Shown here: piece by piece, positions 58,072 through 64,000 of the stretch
How the letters are laid out: each line of letters starts with the position of its first letter
How positions within the stretch are numbered: position 1 is the first letter of the stretch
DNA from: Siphonodentalium dalli
Lineage: Eukaryota; Mollusca; Scaphopoda; Gadilida; Siphonodentaliidae
NCBI GenBank assembly: GCA_032622095.1
Contig: CP136067.1
Span: forward strand, 134,667,990-134,731,989
Reading direction: 5' to 3'
Length of the DNA: 64,000 nt
The notes under the pieces: generated by a model
What the model saw: the letters and a program-made list of their open reading frames with translations, nothing else
Databases searched by the model: none
What the model was told of the DNA's origin: nothing
Translations under genes and position numbers: made by a program

Positions 58072-58681
58072 GTAAGTTAGCATTTTAGTCCTATATATAC
58101 ATATATAGTCAAGCGGTCCAGCCGATACATATATATTCTCTTGAGTTTTCCAAAATGTTACATGTAACGTGATTACCTTACCTACACGAATGACAATTTC
58201 TGAACAAAATAAGGATACATACATTTTACGAACAACGTCTTGTTGAACTGAGATCATATCTATATGACATAATTATATTTACGATATACACATGAAAACA
58301 AGAATCTACACAGTTGTGCAAAGTATCAATGTACATATAATATAAAACAATCTTAGATCGGAAAATATTCCAACTTATTGAGGGCCATTTTTTTTTAGGA
58401 AAAATGTTGAATTTTTCTACTCGTAAGCTATTGATGACACCAACATCAAGGTATATACATTTGTGCTTATATAATAAAAACAAATATGCATGACACCATC
58501 AGATCTGAATTAGTCGTCCAACGTACTATTTGTTATGATTGATAGTCATGTATACTGTTAGAGGTGATATACCCATACCGGACTGTCTTCCTATATAACC
58601 CCTGAATAGGTACACATGTATAATAATTCAAAAAGGACAACGGAAACTCAATATTATATAGCTGGACCTGTTTTCCAACTA

Positions 58682-59215
58682 CAGTACCAATCAAAAGAAG
58701 TGGTATATTAAGCGCGCTATTTTCGCGCCCATGCAATATCGCAATAATATTGCAAGTGAAAACGCTTATAAGCGCACCGCTTACGATATTATTGCAATAT
58801 TTTGCGCTTAATATCGCAATATTTCGCACTTAATATTGCGATAACACGCGCTTAATATTGCGTCATCTTGCGCTCAAAGTGGTGACATTTAAAGAAAATT
58901 ATTGCTTCTTCTATAAATTATTTATTGCCTAAATAGAGACAATGTTGAGATGTGTATATAATTATAGTTGTAAATGTTATTTGTATACTATATGTACACT
59001 ATATCTACAGTATTTTTCTTATGTAAATATAACACTATCGGGTCTGTATGAAATTTTGCGCGCTTAATATCGCAATATTTTGCGCTCAATATCGCAATAA
59101 TAAGTGCGACAGATATCTGGTATTGCGCTATAATCGCGCCTTTTTCGAAATTAAGCGCGCTCAATATCGCAATAAATACGCGCGCCCAATATACCACTTC
59201 TTCTGACTGGTATTG
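58682..59215. mobile_element. Tc1/mariner-like MITE with GCGC/AATATTGCGATA periodic interior
   Basis: The left end CAGTACCAATCAAAAGAAGT pairs with the right end ACTTCTTCTGACTGGTATTG, and the pairing continues through GGTATATT and GCGCGC. TA flanks both sides (58680-58681, 59216-59217). CAGTACCAxTCAAAAG is a typical Tc1-type terminus. The inside repeats GCGCTTAATATCGCAATATT with about 20-bp spacing and contains no coding sequence. Confidence 0.8.
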
Positions 59216-59419
59216 TATGATTGGTTTATTGTTGTTTATTGTCATTTTATCAGCTATTCCATAATTTACCACGGTGTCGATTATTATCTCCATGATTGCA
59301 ATTTTACACCACCTATAGGTTGAGCCTGTTCTCACTGTCTGATTTTCCAAACAGTAATTAGTGGTGAATTTGTTGTTTTCCGACCAACATGAAGTAGCGA
59401 ATTTTTCTAATTTTGATCA

Positions 59420-59643
59420 AAAGTTTGGTCTGAAATGGCCTCGAGCTGGAAATATTGCAACCTTGGAGGGGGGGTCATGTTGAAATTTTCCAAAGGTAGG
59501 AAAGATTGTGCCAGTTGGAAAGTTCCGACCAATGGGGTGCATATCATGTGAATCTGGTAGTTTGGGCTGGCTCATGGTGGTTGTAATTTGAAATTTCAAT
59601 GTGGACCGACCCCCCCAACGAGAACCCTCTAGCCACGTCCCTG
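59420..59643 (-). mobile_element. Terminal fragment of the CAGGGACGTGG hAT-like family
   Basis: The right edge AGCCACGTCCCTG (to 59643) is the reverse complement of the left terminus of 42661-43713. Inside it, TTTCCAACTG/GGAAATTTCCAA-type words also match. The other terminus is missing. Confidence 0.6.
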
Positions 59644-59794
59644 CATGGTTATTGTATTAGGGAAGATGGTTACTGTCACTTGCAAATCAAGCCATTTCAC
59701 GTGGAATACACAGGCCCTCGTAATATAACTGACACACTTGTCCATCCACACGGACCAGGTTAACTTCCATGTGATTTGATTATAAATTCCGCGC

Positions 59795-60215
59795 TTATGA
59801 GGGTGTCACCCCCCTCCCCCGTTGGTACGCGTGATTTAGACCATTTACAGGCGGTACGCAGGATTCACACCCCTCTGTTAACTGGTTCTCATGATTCATA
59901 TGCCCATTTTAACCGGTATTCAGGATTCAGCCACAGCGCTGCATGGTACGCAGGTATTATCTGCACCATTTGTTCAAAATTTGATTGTTTCTTAGCCAAA
60001 ATGGCATATTTTGAAGTAATTGAGTATCATACATCTTGATAGGTTGAAAGTATGACCATTACATCAACAAATGTGTGAAACTTATCATATTAGTGTGGAA
60101 TAACTATGACTGGTATTGTATAGTTTCGTATCTGGTACGCAGGATTCACCCCTCTATTGTATCTGGTACGCAGGATTCACCCCTATATTTTGTCTGTTAT
60201 TCAGGATTCATGGTG
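59795..60215 (-). repeat. GGTACGCAGGATTCACCCCT minisatellite
   Basis: About seven units of GGTACGCAGGATTCA(C)CCCCT with TAACTG spacers lie at 59800-59960 and 60125-60215, separated by unrelated sequence. It is the reverse complement of the array at 19826-20125, so one repeat family lies on either side of the oxygenase's first exon. Confidence 0.75.
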
Positions 60216-60236
60216 GTAGGGTTTACACTCTCCATT

Positions 60237-60325
60237 ATTGGGATTGAACGTAAAACCAGTTTCGCCATCGCCGTACGGCTTGTGTTATGTGCTATGCATC
60301 TTACCTACTGAGCCACCGGGAGCCC
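60237..60325 (-). mobile_element. tRNA-derived SINE head
   Basis: On the - strand GGGCTCCCGGTGGCTCAGTA leads into GGTAAGATGC: TGGCTCAGTAGG is a perfect A-box match. About 45 bases on, CGTTCAATCCC is a B-box-like word. No CCA end, acceptor-stem pairing or anticodon arm was convincing, so a SINE is preferred over a tRNA gene. Its 3' body, if any, merges into the minisatellite. Confidence 0.55.
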
Positions 60326-60360
60326 AGGATAACTATGACACTGGTTTATTAAAATATAAA

Positions 60361-61145
60361 CAGGGTTGGCGCTGGACCCAAATTTTCTCTTGCCCAAATT
60401 TTTGCCTAATGAGATTTGTTTTTGCCAAATTTAAAAATGATTTGCCAAATATTATTTGAGGATATATAATTCAGGAAATTGAACAAAGTTCTAATCTTTT
60501 TTATTTTATATAATGTAAAACCTAACTACATACACAGGTAAAATGAGCCAGCGAAGCAAGCTAGTATTACTAATATATATCAATGTGGCAATAAATATCT
60601 AAGCGACACCAGAAATTACATTTAATGTTGCTAAGACAGTTATCAAATTTAAAGTATCTGTCATCACAGCAGACATAATATTTCGTCCTGTGTCTCAGTT
60701 TTCAACAAAGCCGAACCACCAATTCCTTTCTCGCCATTCACATTCGACTGATTAACTTATTGTCTTATAATCGCTGGTCACAACACATGGATGTCATATA
60801 TATGTGGTGTACAGTAATGTGCATACAAATGGGATTAACTGTAAAATTTATAATTGCCTTTTGCGGTTGATTATCACTTTGATGGCAGTTTGATATATAC
60901 AGAAAGATATTACTGTTTTGTGAAAACTAAAGACTGATCGCTGGGTTGATAGATTTGTTGATCGGGTTTCATTGTCGGCACATGTAACGGATAATCCACC
61001 TTCGATTATGTTTTATGACTAGATAGTTCACATCACATAATTTAAAAACCCACTTGCCAAACGTTTTGCCAAATAAATTTTTGTTTTGCCAAATGAAAAT
61101 ATTTTTTGCCATTGGCAAATTTGGCAAGTGGCAGCGCGAACCCTG
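60361..61145. mobile_element. Non-autonomous hAT element
   Basis: The ends CAGGGTTGGCGCTG (left) and CAGCGCGAACCCTG (right) are inverted repeats; both are followed inside by TTGCCAAAT/ATTTGGCAA runs. AATATAAA (60353-60360) and AATGTAAA (61146-61153) flank it, an 8-bp duplication with one change. There is no transposase; 785 bp in total. Confidence 0.85.
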
Positions 61146-61593
61146 AATGTAAAGAGCTATATATCAATCACGTATCGATACAATGTCAGCACCTGCACAA
61201 AATGTGAAGAAATCGCTCATTTATTTATTTGAGACTGTTGTAGGTTATAATTCATTCTGCATTATTCTGAGAAACTGAACTGTCCATATTCATTTGAAAA
61301 TTGTCTAGATCAAGCCAGAATGAATTTTAACTGACAAAACACTTCAATGAAAGAAAACATGTCCGATTTAATAAAGATAATACGCATGCCGCCAGCGGTC
61401 AGACATAGCGTAGCGAGGGGACTGAACTCTGTTTTGCAGCTTTCTAGTAGAGTAGATATATCTGGAGGGGTGTACCAGTTATTTTTCCAATGTTGAGAAT
61501 TTGTTATTGTGTTGTTGTCCTTATTGGTTAAAGTTATAATCACATTACACATAATTTCTGTCGATATTAAACGACACTTAAATGGGTATTTGT

Positions 61594-61683
61594 ACGGCAG
61601 CTTAGAGCCGCCACACCATTTTAGTTAGTAAACTGTTATAACAGATTTCTAACTAAAATGATGTGGCGACTCTACGCTGTTGT
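61594..61683. repeat. Hairpin of about 35-bp arms
   Basis: ACGGCAGCTTAGAGCCGCCA...CATTTTAGTTAG pairs with CTAACTAAAATGATGTGGCG...CTACGCTGTT. This may be one end of a larger palindromic element whose other part is not visible. Confidence 0.65.
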
Positions 61684-62751
61684 ATCTTTACGTGCGCTCG
61701 CGCAACAGTATTGCGATCAGACAGATTCGTAGGTAGGTACGTGTCACCCTGCTCCGTTTCACCCCATGACGTCACCAAAAACGACGTAAAACCTCGTGGC
61801 GTTCTGACAATTTTACTGTGCCGCGTTTTTGCTATGTTTATTTTATGTGTTGTTTTCGATTATTTGTTTGTCGCCGATATCGCCATTTGTCGGGATTCCC
61901 TGTTTCTATATTTAAAACTGGCATGCTCGTAGTGAGCCTCGATTTCGATTTTTTCTCCCAGGTCAAAATACGTCAGAGTTATGACAAAAATAGATCGATG
62001 TACATTTTCTCCATCATAACTCTACATCAAAGAGTCTATCGACTCCTTCGGGACCTACATAGACTCCTTCATTCAGGTAATTTTACTTATAATTGGGAAG
62101 TGTTATCATTTTTGGTTCGTGCGAAGACCTCTTTCTATCGGGCGGGAAAAGAGACTTCAAAACGCGATTTCGTAATTCAACGCAATAGGCTGAATAGCCT
62201 AACCTTCAGTCGAGTTCCGGGTCAAATACGACGCATAACGTAACACAAAACAAAACGCATTTGTTGACACGAGCACCATTTGAAGAGTTTATTATTACAT
62301 AAAATGATCGTTATCGATTAATTATTGATTAATTATTGATATTTATTGTTGCATATTGGCTGCTATCAATATTTACACAAATGGTAGTAATTATTTCTTA
62401 TAATTGCTCATTTGGTCAACTTTGACTATCGGAAAATGAAAATGAAAATATGCCGCTGAAAAAAATGTAATCGATATTAAAGTCTCATCCTTTCGGCCAC
62501 ATGGAATTGGTTTTAATTACTTAAATGATTAATATAGTAATTTGCCTTTTATCTGTGATGAAATGAGAAATGGTAATTGTCTTGCTAACATTAAATTAAA
62601 TTAAATAAATTAAGTAAAATACAGTGAAATTATTTTTTATTACATTTGTGCGCACGGTGGCAACCATCTGAGTGCATTCTAGTTCCCATTTGATTTTGAT
62701 CAGAATTTAGGACAGCTGGACTGAAAACGTATTATTTTAAACTTTTCGCAG
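61684..62751. other. Intron 3 sequence, unannotated
   Basis: Two overlapping frames (89 and 141 residues) at 61663-62243 have no domain and no homologous copy elsewhere in the window; probably chance. AT-rich thereafter. Confidence 0.4.
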
Positions 62752-62865
62752 ACTTGGCCGCGCGAAGCTGAGAAATTCGAGGAGACTTTCAGAGAATTCA
62801 ACAAGGAAGCGACCAAACTAGCGTACCGTGTCTTTGATATTATCTCATTAAATTTTTGTCCACAG
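62752..62865 (+). CDS. 2-oxoglutarate/Fe(II)-dependent oxygenase, exon 4
   Basis: After the acceptor ACTTTTCGCAG the frame reads TWPREAEKFEETFREFNKEA and then TKLAYRVFDIISLNFCPQ, ending at GTAAGA in phase 0. A W-P pair followed by a long amphipathic helix (FxxxxxxFxxxxxxLAxxxxxxIxL) is standard for the end of the DIOX_N domain in this family. The iron-binding HxD...H motif and the RxS 2-oxoglutarate site belong to downstream exons beyond the window, so catalytic competence cannot be judged. Exons 1-4 total about 151 residues, roughly the first half of a protein that is usually about 300-350 residues. Confidence 0.85.
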
Positions 62866-62989
62866 GTAAGATTTTAGTTACGTATAATTATCCTCTTGCA
62901 TATAGTTATGTTCACCCTTTGTATGATATATTGTTCATCTAATATGAGGTAGGAGGGGCACGAGCATTGATAAGATTGTTTTAATCGCC

Positions 62990-63775
62990 GATATCCCCCA
63001 AAGTTATATATAGTCATCTCCACAATTCGTTCTAATGAGTTTTTGGCTTTCAAATTTCATAACCTCGATACATGCTGGCCGAATTAAATCACTTGATTAT
63101 CTTATATATTCTTTTCAATATGTATATCTGGACGGGAATCAGGGCATGCGTATTGTCAGTTACGGATACATGGAAGAAAGAATTAAAACTATAGTTATCA
63201 TTCTATTTAAGAGATACATATATTCTTTCAACATGAGGGACACTGAACCGTCAGAGGATATCATGTTAGATGACTCATGTATTATAACACAATTAAGTCT
63301 GTCCCATTCAAGATAGTTCCACAAAAAAAGATAAAACTTGTCGAGAGAGATGGAAATGTATATACATAGAAGGCCTGCTAAAATCGTGATCACAGTGTGC
63401 AGTCAAATAGAGTTTCTTCTGAGATAAAAGAAAACCACGTCCGTTAGACTCCTGATATCATGGAGATTATTAGGTATATAAGTTTGGTGGTAATCGGCAA
63501 CTAAAAAAATACTTAATTTAGTGCCCCATCTCTCACACAAACGCCACCAATCTGGCGTCTTTAAATCACAAGATTATATTTCTGGTATCATGGAGAAGAT
63601 TATGTATAAATTTGGTGGAAATCGGCGCTAAAAACAATGTTCTGCTTCTGACACCAACATCGTTACTTTATAAAATTTTAACCCGCACAATTATCTTCCT
63701 CATAAAAGGTTACCACTGTTATACCCCATTTGGTGCCATGTAGATGGTCGCTCGTGAATTTATTTATGAATAAGT
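62990..63775. repeat. Two abutting pieces of Helitron-like family C in opposite orientation
   Basis: 62990-63440 is the reverse complement of family C words at 48030-48310 (CACAGTGTGCAGTCAAATA, AGAAGGCCTGCT). 63440-63775 is direct (GACTCCTGATATCATGGAGA, GGTGGAAATCGGCGCTAAAA, TTAACCCGCAC). The join suggests rearrangement or two insertions. Confidence 0.6.
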
Positions 63776-63778
63776 CCA

Positions 63779-63970
63779 AACCTCGATGACTTCATCTATA
63801 TTGTCGAAACAGACTGCAAATGTGTACTTTGGTTGATAATAAGCCACAAGTACACTCCAACTGACGAAGATGTCATAGTAGGTGCTGTCTATATATCCCA
63901 CCGCGAAATACATCTTATTCCATCAACGATCCATACACACAACTTCAGTGTGAGTACCTTAGAATGGTAA
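63779..63970 (+). pseudogene. LINE endonuclease fragment
   Basis: Reads NLDDFIYIVETDCKCVLWLI, then TPTDEDVIVGAVY; after a one-base frame change it continues IPPRNTSYSINDPY. WLxI...DVIVGAVYIPP is a well-known stretch of the APE-type endonuclease domain of non-LTR retrotransposon ORF2. The copy is cut on the left and continues toward the window edge. It could belong to the same clade as the RT at 22012-26253, whose endonuclease part is missing. Confidence 0.75.
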
Positions 63971-63990
63971 GTACGCACAGCTACATTTTT

Positions 63991-64000
63991 CTTGCAGGCG
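63991..64000 (+). other. Possible splice acceptor for the next oxygenase exon
   Basis: TTTTTCTTGCAG followed by GCG at 63998 is a good pyrimidine-AG acceptor in the right orientation, and a phase-0 exon is expected after exon 4. Only three bases of any exon are inside the window, and it sits just after a LINE fragment, so this may be chance. Confidence 0.25.

Noticed and set aside
61663-62243. Frames of 89 and 141 residues as a host gene
   Set aside because: Overlapping frames without domain, within an intron of the oxygenase gene, next to a hairpin repeat.
63966-63997. GTAAGT at 63967 and TTGCAG at 63997 as a mini-intron
   Set aside because: About 30 bases is too short for a normal intron, and the upstream sequence is a LINE endonuclease fragment. 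The acceptor alone is kept as a weak candidate.

Overview
This looks like an AT-rich animal genome, probably a marine invertebrate and most likely a mollusc or other lophotrochozoan. The signs are a spliced animal-style 2-oxoglutarate/Fe(II) oxygenase gene with canonical GT-AG introns, tRNA-derived SINEs, non-LTR retrotransposon pieces, many small DNA transposons, and repeat modules that resemble ones common in molluscan genomes. The last point is recollection, not a search result. No bacterial gene, operon, CRISPR array, rRNA or free-standing tRNA gene was found.

Only one host gene can be supported. It is on the + strand: exon 1 at 27518-27673, exon 2 at 57356-57471, exon 3 at 58005-58071 and exon 4 at 62752-62865, continuing past the window. 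The four exons keep one reading frame (intron phases 0, 2, 0, 0) and encode about 151 residues of the N-terminal DIOX_N region of an isopenicillin-N-synthase-like oxygenase. Intron 1 is about 29.7 kb and consists largely of nested repeats.

Layout: 1-3200, pieces of a hAT-like family with a tRNA-derived SINE between them. 3303-8712, a possible single TA-flanked DNA element with CCATGGTG minisatellites just inside both ends. 9733-10830, a hAT deletion derivative keeping the start of a BED zinc finger. 10.9-21.8 kb, minisatellites, foldback elements, a 2.5-kb Helitron-like repeat, a piggyBac-like palindrome and a 96-bp tandem array. 22012-27100, a non-LTR retrotransposon (RT with FADD motif) split by a hAT element with a perfect 8-bp target duplication and hit near its 3' end by a second element. 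27.3-29.4 kb, start of the oxygenase gene. 29.5-37.6 kb, two clusters of Helitron-like elements, the second a head-to-tail chain. 37.65-57.0 kb, a very large inverted duplication with arms of about 3.6 kb and a complex centre. 57.0-64.0 kb, exons 2-4 among a Tc1-like MITE, a hAT MITE, a second SINE and, at the edge, an endonuclease fragment of another LINE.

The strongest observations for follow-up are the Helitron-like chain with exact TC...CTAG junctions (35243-37620), the 19-kb inverted duplication inside the intron, and the 5.4-kb TA-flanked element. Nothing seen proves a new biochemical system; the unusual content is mobile-element architecture. All element assignments rest on termini, target duplications and motifs read by eye.
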